Source: Candidatus Aminicenantota bacterium (lineage in GTDB: Bacteria > Acidobacteriota > Aminicenantia > JAMOAD01). Taken from it: DNA of 64,000 bases. Of this stretch, positions 25,912 to 34,194 are shown piece by piece (position 1 is the first letter of the stretch; the number at the start of each line of letters is the position of its first letter). Under the pieces are notes generated by a model, which worked only from the letters and a program-made list of their open reading frames with translations, had not been told where the DNA came from and ran no database searches. The stretch is from the NCBI GenBank assembly GCA_027061995.1, contig JAMOUT010000075.1, positions 1-64,000 on the forward strand, in the 5' to 3' direction. The position numbers were made by a program, and so were the translations under genes.

Positions 25912-26808
25912 TTAAATACCCTCAATAAATTCTTCAATTTCAGCACCTTTATTTAACCTATCCCTTAAAATAAGCTTGTTATTATTTTTTTGAAATACAG
26001 AAAGATTTTCTTTCTCTCTATTCTCTGTTATGAATAGGAGTCCGTCATCCTTTAATATGAGTTTTAGATTATTAACAATGTTTATAATCTCTTTTTTCTT
26101 CAAATAAACAAGGTTTAAAACATTTGCCACCTTAATAATATCAAGCTGCTCATGATTCCATGGTTCGGAGGTATCCCACTGTTCAATCCGTATTTTGTCA
26201 CTTTCTTCGACAAGTTTAAGAATCCTCCGATCCAAAAGCACAACATCCCTCCCGCTGTCTATATATCTTTTTTGATATTTCTTCCCTTTCATCCTAAAAT
26301 ATCTTTTAGCAAGAAAAAAAACAGGAAAAAAACTTTTTTTATCAAGTAGAAAAGTCCAATGTTTATTGGCAACAATAAAGGATTTTCCCTTGGTATCATA
26401 AAAAAAGAAAGAGTTCTTTACTTTTACTATCTTCACATTAAATAAATAATCAGTTAAGTAAAAAGTTAAAAGATGTTTACGAAGCCTATAAAAAAGATAT
26501 AATGATGAGACTCCCGTTGAAGCACCGACTTCCAATAAATTCACTTTTTTGGATTTAATTGTTTTTAGAATCAATTCATCTGTAAGTAAGTTTCTTTTAT
26601 ATAGAGTTGTTTTCCATGTTTTTTTATAGTAAATATGAGAAACTAATTCATTAAATTCTTCATTATCCAATTCCTCGGAATAAAATAATTTGTAAAGTGG
26701 AGGAATCTTAGGAAAAATATTTTTGAAAAGAAGATTGTTCCCATTATTATTATAATATATTAACGAATTTTTTATAAGAAAGTTTTTCAAGTTTTTCATT
26801 ATATTCAT
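25912..26808 (-). CDS. SAM-dependent methyltransferase-like protein
   Basis: This 298-residue protein has a methyltransferase motif I at NLLEVGASTGVSSLYLF. A motif IV/V-like stretch, DIIKVANVLNLVYLKKKEI, is followed by LILKDDGLLFITENRE. A basic insert in the middle (KRYFRMKGKKYQKRYIDSG) is unusual. It overlaps the next methyltransferase gene upstream by 4 bp. It could methylate a sugar, but the motifs are weak and other uses of the fold are possible. Confidence 0.6.
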   Translation of the reverse strand: MNIMKNLKNFLIKNSLIYYNNNGNNLLFKNIFPKIPPLYKLFYSEELDNEEFNELVSHIYYKKTWKTTLYKRNLLTDELILKTIKSKKVNLLEVGASTGVSSLYLFYRLRKHLLTFYLTDYLFNVKIVKVKNSFFFYDTKGKSFIVANKHWTFLLDKKSFFPVFFLAKRYFRMKGKKYQKRYIDSGRDVVLLDRRILKLVEESDKIRIEQWDTSEPWNHEQLDIIKVANVLNLVYLKKKEIINIVNNLKLILKDDGLLFITENREKENLSVFQKNNNKLILRDRLNKGAEIEEFIEGI

Positions 26809-27563
26809 TTTTTTCTACCAATCACAACAAAATACGACCCTATTTTTAATGAATCAACAATCTTAAAAGGAAGTAACCATTTCATGGTTCTGTTCCCTAA
26901 CCAATTATAATATCTATAAATTTTTTTTAAAAGTTTTCTTTTTCTAAAATTATAACCCAAGGAGATTAGTCCTATTTCCCTTAATTCCAAAACTTCCAAA
27001 TTGTTTTTTTCATAAACCTTTTTCAAATCTTTCTTATCAATAATAATATGTTTGTTAAATACCTCCTCGTCCAAAACTTTCTGAATTTTCCCCTGAATTC
27101 CCGTTAACTTAGGAACTCCGGTTATCAAAAGCCCGTCTTTTTTCAAAAAGGAAGAAAAAACCTTTATTATCTCATTATAATCCTCAAAATGTTCTATTAC
27201 TCCAAAAGATGAGACTATATCAAATTTCTCTGAAAAATTCTCACCAAGTTTTGTAAAATCATTTTTCACAATATTAGCCTTTATATTTTCAAATCTTAGC
27301 CTATCCTTTATCAATTTTATGCCAGCATCAGAATAATCAACTCCCCATACTTCATAGCCATAGAACTTTTTAAAATATATAATCCATCTCGAATCTCCGC
27401 ATCCGAGTTCAAGATACGAAAGATGACTTCCTTGTTTCAAAATTTCCTTAAAAATTTCAATTAGATGTTTCTCAATAATTCCATATCCACTCTTTTGCAC
27501 AATTCTTGGCTTCCTCTTTTTTCCATAGTAGCTTTCCCAAAAAGTTTTATCGGTAAGTTTCAT
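26805..27563 (-). CDS. Class I SAM-dependent methyltransferase
   Basis: This 252-residue protein has motif I LSYLELGCGDSRWIIYFKKF, motif II YEVWGVDYSDAG, and FDIVSSFGVIEHFEDY followed by FLKKDGLLITGVPKL. These are standard Rossmann-fold methyltransferase features. The C-terminal third is basic with a hydrophobic patch. It follows the sulfotransferase gene by 2 bp and overlaps the next methyltransferase gene by 4 bp. Likely a sugar O- or N-methyltransferase. Confidence 0.85.
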   Translation of the reverse strand: MKLTDKTFWESYYGKKRKPRIVQKSGYGIIEKHLIEIFKEILKQGSHLSYLELGCGDSRWIIYFKKFYGYEVWGVDYSDAGIKLIKDRLRFENIKANIVKNDFTKLGENFSEKFDIVSSFGVIEHFEDYNEIIKVFSSFLKKDGLLITGVPKLTGIQGKIQKVLDEEVFNKHIIIDKKDLKKVYEKNNLEVLELREIGLISLGYNFRKRKLLKKIYRYYNWLGNRTMKWLLPFKIVDSLKIGSYFVVIGRKK

Positions 27564-27565
27564 TG

Positions 27566-28441
27566 TTAGTATTCCACTTTTTCCAATGAAAACTCATCGG
27601 AAATCAGGGAAAAAGACCCCCCTATTATAGATGTTTTTGAAAAACATTTCCTATATAAAGCATAAAAAAGAATCATAATTTTAAAAGGAATACAAGAAAA
27701 CAAATAATAGAGAAACAAACTTTTCACATCGAACCATTTGCCATATCTTTCTTTCTCCTCTCTATTAGAAAAACTGGTGTTCTTCCTATAACTTACATCT
27801 AAAAAACATTCTTTAAATTCAATACCGGCAAATTCAAAGATTTTTATCAAAAGCTCAATATTTTTATTTTTAATGTCGGAATATTTGATAAAAAATACAG
27901 GAAATTTCCGAATTATTTTTTTCCTTGCTTTTTTTGATAAAATATAAAGAAGAACCTCTCTTGTCAAAGAACCCTTTATTCCTATTTTCTTTTGAAAATT
28001 AATCGCTGATTTAACATTATCAAGAAAAGCTCTTTCTATAATTATAAAGTTAGCATCAGGAAATTTTTTTTTGAGCTTAAAAAAATTTAATATGTGAGCT
28101 TTTTGTAACCACGCTTTTCCCCCTTCTTTTCTTGTGAAAGCATCCATGACAAACTCAAATACGGTGAGATAATCCTTAAAACGATTTTCATACAAAAGCT
28201 TCTTCTCAAGCCCTGTCAACCTGAAAAAATCACCCGAAGTAAAAGTTTCAACAAAAGCAATATAGTTATCAATCCTATTCAAAGTACCAAAAATCGATGG
28301 GAAAACTTCAAAAAGATTTGTTTCTACTATACCTCTGTGATATTCACTCTGTATGCCTTTAACTTTATCAGAGTTAAGAATAATATTCGACAACCATTTT
28401 GTTCCCGAACGGTCTTTTCCTAATACAAAAATCCTTTTCAT
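27566..28441 (-). CDS. PAPS-dependent sulfotransferase
   Basis: This 291-residue protein begins RIFVLGKDRSGTKWLSNIIL, the 5'-phosphosulfate-binding loop of sulfotransferases (R-S-G-T-x-W-L). A later segment, PDANFIIIERAFLDNVKSAINFQKK, corresponds to the 3'-phosphate-binding strand and helix, where the usual RNP is replaced by ERA. It would transfer sulfate from PAPS to a sugar hydroxyl before export. The APS kinase at 8125-8859 in the same operon can provide PAPS. It lies 2 bp from each neighbour, so it is tightly in the operon. Confidence 0.82.
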   Translation of the reverse strand: MKRIFVLGKDRSGTKWLSNIILNSDKVKGIQSEYHRGIVETNLFEVFPSIFGTLNRIDNYIAFVETFTSGDFFRLTGLEKKLLYENRFKDYLTVFEFVMDAFTRKEGGKAWLQKAHILNFFKLKKKFPDANFIIIERAFLDNVKSAINFQKKIGIKGSLTREVLLYILSKKARKKIIRKFPVFFIKYSDIKNKNIELLIKIFEFAGIEFKECFLDVSYRKNTSFSNREEKERYGKWFDVKSLFLYYLFSCIPFKIMILFYALYRKCFSKTSIIGGSFSLISDEFSLEKVEY

Positions 28442-28443
28442 CT

Positions 28444-29949
28444 TTAACTACCTCCGAATATTCTACCTTTTATTGCATGAAACACAAATTGATCCTCTTT
28501 TGGTAATTTAAATATGATTAAAAACAAAAAATACAAAGCAAGTTCTATGAAAATAGCGGTAACCAAAAAAAAGAAAGGAGCTTTTAGCAAATAAATAAAA
28601 TTTTTAAAAATAACAATAAATGCCAATGGAAAAATTAAGGACAATATTGGTTTTAAGTATTCTCTATCTAAAGGAAATATCCCAACAACACTCTTGATAT
28701 AAAACATCTTAATAAAATTAAAACCAATCAAACTAACCCCTGTGGATATACAAGCCCCAACTATTCCGTACTTGGGAATAAGTAAATAATTCAAAACTAT
28801 ATTGATTAAAACCATTGGTACCGAAAATAATAATTCTTTTTCTCTTTTCCCCAACATAATAAGCACATTTCCGACAGAGCCGGAAAATGATAAAATTAAC
28901 CAAATAATTGAAAAAATTATCAAGATAACCATACCTTGTCTATATTCCTTCTTAAAAACGCCCAAGATAATATCACTGTTTACGATAAAAAACACGGAAA
29001 AAGGAAGAGTTAAGGTAAAAATCCATCTTGATACGATTTTGAACAACTTGTCTGCTTCTACGAATTCCTTTTTTACAAACAAGGAAGACAGAACAGGCGA
29101 GAAAATAGAATTAAATGAAAACCAAAATAAAAACAGTAAATAGCTAATTCTATAAACAAAAGAATAGATCCCCACTGATTTTGAAGTTTTAAAATAACCG
29201 AGCATAATAATATCTGTTTTATTTAAAATCATCACTGTAAAATACAAAAGAAGTATTGGAAAAGAGAACTTCAGTAACTCTTTTCCATCCCCTTTAACTT
29301 TTTTTAAGAAGACTTTAATGTTTAGCCTATAATTTAAAAGATAGAAACCGATGAAAACTGAAATCAAAGTAGAAAAAAGAAAAGCATAAACAGCTGAATA
29401 TAATCCAAACCCCAAATAATAAAGAAAAAGAAAAAGACCTAATGAAGATATTGGCTGAAGAATATCCTTTAAAAAAGCTGAATATTTCAATTCCTTAAAA
29501 CCTCTGAAAAAGGAGACTATCATGATTAACATTGCTTGAAAGACTAATACCAAGGAAAACAACCTTAGCAAACCAACCAAATCTTTATTCTTAAAAATAT
29601 AGATGGAGACCTCTCTTGATGAAAAAAACATTAGCATCGCAAAAATTAAACTTAAGAAAAAAACAAAGAAGATCGAGAATCTTATTACCCATTCTGTTTT
29701 TTCCAAATCCTTTTTCTCCATATATTCAGATATATATTTCACCGCTGTCATATTAAGACCGAAAATAGATAATACCGTTAAAACATTAACAATGCTTAGC
29801 CCGAGACTATAGAGCCCGTATGATGCAGCTCCCAACAAATTTGCAATTAACAAATGATACAATGTCCTAAAAAAAGTTCCACCGAGCTGTCCTCCAAAAC
29901 TTATCCCAGCATTCTTAACAATTAATTTAAGATTATCTTTCATATACAA
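28444..29949 (-). CDS. Wzx-type polysaccharide flippase (MOP family)
   Basis: This 501-residue protein has about 14 hydrophobic helices. The N-terminus, NAGISFGGQLGGTFFRTLYHLLIANLLGAASYGLYSLG, is typical of MOP-superfamily flippases that move undecaprenyl-linked repeat units across the inner membrane. ILNKTDIIMLGYFKTSKSVGIYSF in the middle matches the family's seventh-helix motif. With the Wzy-like and Wzz-like proteins it completes a Wzx/Wzy export route. Outer-membrane Wza is not in this window. Confidence 0.92.
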   Translation of the reverse strand: MYMKDNLKLIVKNAGISFGGQLGGTFFRTLYHLLIANLLGAASYGLYSLGLSIVNVLTVLSIFGLNMTAVKYISEYMEKKDLEKTEWVIRFSIFFVFFLSLIFAMLMFFSSREVSIYIFKNKDLVGLLRLFSLVLVFQAMLIMIVSFFRGFKELKYSAFLKDILQPISSLGLFLFLYYLGFGLYSAVYAFLFSTLISVFIGFYLLNYRLNIKVFLKKVKGDGKELLKFSFPILLLYFTVMILNKTDIIMLGYFKTSKSVGIYSFVYRISYLLFLFWFSFNSIFSPVLSSLFVKKEFVEADKLFKIVSRWIFTLTLPFSVFFIVNSDIILGVFKKEYRQGMVILIIFSIIWLILSFSGSVGNVLIMLGKREKELLFSVPMVLINIVLNYLLIPKYGIVGACISTGVSLIGFNFIKMFYIKSVVGIFPLDREYLKPILSLIFPLAFIVIFKNFIYLLKAPFFFLVTAIFIELALYFLFLIIFKLPKEDQFVFHAIKGRIFGGS

Positions 29950-29952
29950 ATG

Positions 29953-31446
29953 TTATTCAACATAGCCTAATGATTTTATTTTCCGAATCTCTTTTTCCGA
30001 GGCTTTTTTCACGGTTGTTTTCCTTTTGATTTTCTTAAGCAGTTTGAATAAAATCCCTTTATATTTTCTTCTCAGAGATGTTCCCCTTAGTAAACTGTGA
30101 ATCTCGTAAGGGTCATCAATTATGTTAAAGAATTCTTCAACACCGGTAGTCTTATAAATGTAATGATATCTTTTATCAATTATAGAATATTTATCACCTT
30201 TTTCATAAACAACATAATCCGGTATTTTTTTTAGCTGTTTTCTTGTTTTAAATACTTCCCTTTGTGCGAAGGAAAATGATTTATTGTATTTCTTGCCTGA
30301 GTTATAAATAAAGTGAATCAATGATTTCCCACTTAAAGTATCTTTTTCTTTATTATTCAGACTTAGAAGATCAATAATCGTAGGTAAAATATCCGGATGT
30401 TCAACTACTTCGGTTATTTTCTTACCCATCTCTTTGTTGTTAAAATAGAAAATCAAAGGAATATGGATATGCTCCTTATATATATGTTTTGCATGAGTAA
30501 ACCAATTATGATTGCCTAAACCTTCACCATGATCTCCGGTTATAATCCATAATGAATGTTTATTTAATCCTTTTTTTTCAAAATAAAAAAAAATTTCTCT
30601 TAAAACAGAATCCATATACATTATCTCTGCATCATAAAGATTAATCTGTTCATACATTATATCAATAGCACTCATTCCTTCATGTTTTAAATCTCCCATC
30701 TCCTTAAAATATCTATTTTTCTCTCTATGTTTAAAAACTTCACCTTTGTAAACAAGGGGATTAATTCTATGTTCTTTTTCCCAAAAGTTTATCATTTTCC
30801 TCTTATCTGTCAGGTTTTTAATCTTAGATAAAAAAATATTTGGAGGATAATAAGGTCTATGGGGATCAAACAGGTGAATCCAAATAAAGTGCTTATCTTT
30901 ATTCTCTTTTTTTTTAAAACTTGAAAAATATTCCTTTATTTTCCGAAAAGTCAGTTTTGCATCTCTGTATTTTTTACCATATTTCTTTTTAATCCTCGGG
31001 TCAATAGGTTCATTGTAAAAATCAAACCCTTGATATAAATTACATGCTCCAAACAAACCAACACTTGTAAAAGCATAAGTTTTAAACCCCTTTTCTTTTA
31101 AAATCTCAGCTATTGTTTGAAATCTCTCATCTAATTTAAACCAATTTTTCAAAACCCCGTGAATGCGAGGATAAAGCCCTGTGAAAATTGATGAGTGAGC
31201 AGGGGCAGTCGAAGCAATGTTGGAGTAAGCATTATTAAAAATAATTCCTTCTTTAGCAAGATTATCAATGAATGGTGTTATTTTTCTTGGATAACCATAG
31301 CAGCTTAAATGATCGGCTCTCAGAGTATCAATGGTTATTAAGAAGATATGATCTACCCTTATTTTCCCCCGTTTTTTTAACAAATAATAAGAAACAGATA
31401 ACAATATTAATAATAGAGTGAAAAATAATAGTGTCTTTTTGTTCAT
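29953..31446 (-). CDS. Membrane-anchored sulfatase-fold protein with Thr at the nucleophile position
   Basis: This 497-residue protein has an N-terminal membrane anchor (residues 5-22) and a sulfatase-family domain: HIFLITIDTLRADHLSCYGYPR (metal Asp), STAPAHSSIFTGLYPRIHG, IWITGDHGEGLGNHNW and a C-terminal sub-domain. The classical sulfatase signature is C/S-x-P-x-R; here it reads T-A-P-A-H. There is no Cys or Ser that could become formylglycine. Proteins of this type may act as phosphotransferases or phosphohydrolases. It faces the periplasm and is the second gene of the operon. Confidence 0.82.
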   Translation of the reverse strand: MNKKTLLFFTLLLILLSVSYYLLKKRGKIRVDHIFLITIDTLRADHLSCYGYPRKITPFIDNLAKEGIIFNNAYSNIASTAPAHSSIFTGLYPRIHGVLKNWFKLDERFQTIAEILKEKGFKTYAFTSVGLFGACNLYQGFDFYNEPIDPRIKKKYGKKYRDAKLTFRKIKEYFSSFKKKENKDKHFIWIHLFDPHRPYYPPNIFLSKIKNLTDKRKMINFWEKEHRINPLVYKGEVFKHREKNRYFKEMGDLKHEGMSAIDIMYEQINLYDAEIMYMDSVLREIFFYFEKKGLNKHSLWIITGDHGEGLGNHNWFTHAKHIYKEHIHIPLIFYFNNKEMGKKITEVVEHPDILPTIIDLLSLNNKEKDTLSGKSLIHFIYNSGKKYNKSFSFAQREVFKTRKQLKKIPDYVVYEKGDKYSIIDKRYHYIYKTTGVEEFFNIIDDPYEIHSLLRGTSLRRKYKGILFKLLKKIKRKTTVKKASEKEIRKIKSLGYVE

Positions 31447-31489
31447 TTAAAATAGTCCTTCTTTGTCATAAACAGGTAATTTCTTGCCA

Positions 31490-32521
31490 TTAATTATTTT
31501 CTTTAAAAACATAATATTCTAAATACCATTCTACAAATTTTTTAATCCCTTCCTCAACTGATATAGAAGGTTTATAATTAAAATCTTTTATTAGCTCCGA
31601 TACATCTGCAAATGTCTTTGAAACATCCCCCGGCTGCATCGGTAAAAAATTCTTTTTTGCCTCTTTTCCCGTTATTTTTTCAATAGCTTTTATGAAATCC
31701 ATTAAACCCACGGGGCTACTGTTTCCGATATTATAGATTTTATAAATCTCTTTTTGTTTTTCTCCGTATCGGATTATCTTAAAAACCCCTTCGATTATAT
31801 CATCTATATATGTAAAATCTCTTTCCATCTTGCCGTAATTATAGACATCAATTGGTTTATTCTCAGAAATCGCTTTGACAAATTTGAAAAGTGCCATGTC
31901 GGGTCTTCCCCATGGCCCGTAAACAGTAAAGAATCTTAATCCGGTTGTTTTTAAATCGAAGAGGTGACTGTAAGTATGCGCAAAAAGCTCGTCAGCTTTT
32001 TTTGTAGCTGCATAAAGTGATATGGGCTTATCAACATTATCGGTTTCCTTAAAAGGGATTTCTTTGTTTAAACCGTAAACCGACGAAGAGCTTGCATAAA
32101 CAAGATGTTTAATATTATTTTTTTTACCGGCTTCAAGAATATTCATAAAACCCAAAATATTGCTGTTTATATATGAGTATGGATGAGTTATGCTGTATCT
32201 GACCCCTGCCTGAGCCGCAAGATTGCAAACCATATCGAATTTTTCATTTTCAAAAAGGGAATCTACCTTTTCCTTATCTTCAAGATTAAGTTTAATAAAT
32301 CTATAATTCTTGTATTTTGAGGATTTTATCAATTTGTCATATTCTATATTCTTCCTCTCTATACCACTCTCTTTCAATCTGCCGTATTTAAGCTCCACAT
32401 CATAATAATCATTTATATTATCAAGACCAACTATCTCATAATTTTCAAGGGAAAGTCTTTTTACAAGATGAAAACCAATAAATCCTGCTGTTCCGGTGAT
32501 TAAAATCTTATTTTTACTCAT
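31490..32521 (-). CDS. UDP-glucuronate 4-epimerase-like protein
   Basis: This 343-residue extended SDR protein has ILITGTAGFIGFHLVKRL, VGLDNINDYYDVELKYGRL (typical of glucuronate epimerases of the LpsL/Cap1J type), NLAAQAGVRYSITHPYSY, YASSSSVYGLN, YAATKKADEL and FFTVYGPWGRPDMALFKFVKAI. It would make UDP-galacturonate from UDP-glucuronate. It is the first gene of the polysaccharide operon. A GGAGA site lies 7 bases before the ATG, and an ops-like element and a promoter lie upstream. Confidence 0.9.
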   Translation of the reverse strand: MSKNKILITGTAGFIGFHLVKRLSLENYEIVGLDNINDYYDVELKYGRLKESGIERKNIEYDKLIKSSKYKNYRFIKLNLEDKEKVDSLFENEKFDMVCNLAAQAGVRYSITHPYSYINSNILGFMNILEAGKKNNIKHLVYASSSSVYGLNKEIPFKETDNVDKPISLYAATKKADELFAHTYSHLFDLKTTGLRFFTVYGPWGRPDMALFKFVKAISENKPIDVYNYGKMERDFTYIDDIIEGVFKIIRYGEKQKEIYKIYNIGNSSPVGLMDFIKAIEKITGKEAKKNFLPMQPGDVSKTFADVSELIKDFNYKPSISVEEGIKKFVEWYLEYYVFKENN

Positions 32522-32544
32522 GTTCTATCTCCAAAATCATATAA

Positions 32545-32558
32545 GACAGGCTACCGCC
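32545..32558 (-). promoter_or_regulatory. ops (JUMPstart-type) element in the polysaccharide operon leader
   Basis: On the minus strand the leader reads GGCGGTAGCCTGTC, 24 bases before the ATG of the first gene. It matches the E. coli ops element GGCGGTAGCGTG at 11 of 12 bases. In enterobacteria ops pauses RNA polymerase in the leader of long polysaccharide operons and recruits the NusG paralog RfaH, which suppresses termination. Position (leader) and operon type (about 25 kb of sugar genes) both fit. Confidence 0.7.
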
Positions 32559-32621
32559 CTTAACTTTTTTATTAATATTCATCTATTATCTTAATTAAAA
32601 CCATAATAATTATAACAAATA

Positions 32622-32650
32622 ATTATAACAATAATACCCTATTATGACAA
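32622..32650 (-). promoter_or_regulatory. Sigma-70-type promoter of the polysaccharide operon
   Basis: On the minus strand TTGTCA (32650-32645), 17 bases, then TATAAT (32627-32622). A second TATAAT lies at 32614-32609. The predicted transcript would have a leader of about 90 bases that contains the ops-like element. Confidence 0.65.
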
Positions 32651-32692
32651 GACTACTATATTCTCATACCCTAAAAATCGAATAATAAAAAC

Positions 32693-32726
32693 AAAAAAAG
32701 CCCTTCCGAAAGGAAGGGCTTTTTTA
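32693..32726 (-). terminator. Rho-independent terminator of the first array gene
   Basis: An 8-bp GC-rich stem (GCCCTTCC/GGAAGGGC) with a 4-base loop at 32708-32711 is flanked by an A-run on the left and a T-run on the right. Read on the minus strand it ends in seven T. It terminates the gene at 32745-33884 and may work in both directions. Confidence 0.85.
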
Positions 32727-32744
32727 TAAATTAATTTTTAGATC

Positions 32745-33884
32745 TTATCTTCTCCTCTTCATTTCTTTACCTTTAAGATTAATTTCCGTAGAAGCAAGGA
32801 CTTCATGAGTTTCAGCATTCCTGTAAACAACCTTAAATCCTCCGATTCCGGGGCCAAGCTTCATGCCTGTATTTATTGTTACAAATCTCTTATTAGTTCT
32901 CATCCCTAATCTTCTTTTCGCAATAAATCTTCCCGTTTCTCCCTTTAATACAAGACCTCTTTTTGTAATTTTCCCGATTGTTTTAATAGGCTCTTCTCCT
33001 CTATACAAAACTATTTCTATTTCGGCTCCACCTTTCGCTAATCTTTCTCTGAAAACAGGATTTTCAAATCTTTTAAGTTTATTAATTTCCAATCTTAAGC
33101 ATTGAGGACAATAGGGACCGGGCTGCGGACCATCAGGACCAAAAGGACCCCAAGGACCCCAACCTATAATTATGCGAGCATTTCTGAGTTTTTCTATAAT
33201 CCACGGATCAATATGGATACCGTTATCACTGCAGTTATCACTAATTGTAAAAACATCGCCATTGTCATAGACAGCATTATCAACGGTTTTTACTCTTACT
33301 ACATAAGAACCATTGGGAATAGTGTTAGGAATTGTCCATGAGAAAGAACCGTCATTGGCAGTCGGATTTACTATGATAGTTTGCAAAGTAGTCAAATCAG
33401 TCTTATATAGCGTAATCTTAACACTATCATTCATGCTACCGCTCTTTGTCCATCTGATTGTGTGAGAACTTCCTTTCTCTAAACAATCTCCACTACGCGG
33501 ATCGGTTACCGTAATCGTGCCACCCGTCGGAGCAGATGTTGCGATATTGAAAACATCACTATCATCATAAACCTGATTATCAATTGTCTTTACCCTGACA
33601 ATATACTGACCGTTAGGAATGGAATTAGGAATTGTCCATGAGAAGGAACCATCATTAGCGGTCGGCCTAACTATTATCATTTGTAATGTCGTATGATCGG
33701 GTTTATACAGCGTAATTTTAACATTATTGTCCATACTACCGCTCTTTGTCCATCTGATAGTATATGTGCTTCCCTTGTGCCATGTTGAGCCCGAGTGGGG
33801 ATTTGTTACTGTTATGCTTTGTGCATAACTCATTGCAGTTATGAAAACCGCAATCAATAAAAACAATAAAACTTTTTTCTTCAT
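32745..33884 (-). CDS. Secreted Kre9/KNH-like module protein (array member 1)
   Basis: This 379-residue protein has a signal peptide (1-21, ending SYA-Q). Two beta-sandwich modules of about 92 residues follow (about 23-115 and 122-213). Each has the pattern ITVTxPxSG-W-KGS-YTIRWTKSG-M-VKITLY-II-PTANDGSFSWTIP-P-G-Y-VRVKT-VYD-FxI, as in the Ser-Thr-rich/Kre9-KNH-like family (PF10342). The C-terminal part of 165 residues has a Trp/Gly/Pro-rich linker (GWGPWGPFGPDGPQPGP) and an unknown basic domain. The ATG at 33884 has an ideal AAAGGAGG site; an earlier in-frame ATG at 33968 lacks one and would bury the signal peptide. Confidence 0.85.
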   Translation of the reverse strand: MKKKVLLFLLIAVFITAMSYAQSITVTNPHSGSTWHKGSTYTIRWTKSGSMDNNVKITLYKPDHTTLQMIIVRPTANDGSFSWTIPNSIPNGQYIVRVKTIDNQVYDDSDVFNIATSAPTGGTITVTDPRSGDCLEKGSSHTIRWTKSGSMNDSVKITLYKTDLTTLQTIIVNPTANDGSFSWTIPNTIPNGSYVVRVKTVDNAVYDNGDVFTISDNCSDNGIHIDPWIIEKLRNARIIIGWGPWGPFGPDGPQPGPYCPQCLRLEINKLKRFENPVFRERLAKGGAEIEIVLYRGEEPIKTIGKITKRGLVLKGETGRFIAKRRLGMRTNKRFVTINTGMKLGPGIGGFKVVYRNAETHEVLASTEINLKGKEMKRRR

Positions 33885-33919
33885 TTGAAAACCTCCTTTA
33901 GTTTTTAATAAATAGTATA

Positions 33920-33937
33920 TGCATTTTTTGTGCCATA
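33920..33937 (-). promoter_or_regulatory. Sigma-54-like promoter of array member 1
   Basis: On the minus strand: TATGGCAC, AAAAA, ATGCA. TGGCAC and TGC with GG-N10-GC spacing match the -24/-12 consensus. This is the best sigma-54 match of the set. It lies 36 bases before the ATG. Confidence 0.7.
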
Positions 33938-34010
33938 GCGCATTATTTAAGAAAACGGTTGATATCATTGCATTTTATTTTGTCCACCACTATTCATCAA
34001 ACAACCGAAC

Positions 34011-34074
34011 GACAGAATTGTCGGCCGGTTAGACAAAAATGTCGGCCGGTTTTAAAATTATTGACAAAAATGTT
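34011..34074 (-). promoter_or_regulatory. Three upstream activator-like palindromes of array member 1
   Basis: Plus-strand sites are GACAGAATTGTC (34011-34022), GACAAAAATGTC (34032-34043) and GACAAAAATGTT (34063-34074). The first two have centres 21 bp apart and are each followed by GGCCGG. They lie about 95-147 bp upstream of the -12 element. Confidence 0.65.
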
Positions 34075-34135
34075 AATCTTCTCCGGAATTGTTTTCCCCT
34101 TTTGGCTATAATTATATTTGATTTCGCGTATTGAT

Positions 34136-34174
34136 TTAAAAAAAAAGCCGCCTTTTCATCTGAAAAGGCGGCTT
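34136..34174 (-). terminator. Rho-independent terminator of array member 2
   Basis: A 14-bp perfect inverted repeat (34145-34158 and 34161-34174, GC-rich AAGCCGCC core) is followed on the minus strand by nine T. It ends the gene at 34195-35712. The related terminator at 35932-35965 shares the AGCCGCCTTTTC core. Confidence 0.88.
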
Positions 34175-34194
34175 ATATATCTGATACGGTTTTT

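Noticed and set aside
29953-31446. Annotation as an active sulfatase
   Set aside because: The position that must become formylglycine is Thr, so classical sulfatase activity is unlikely.
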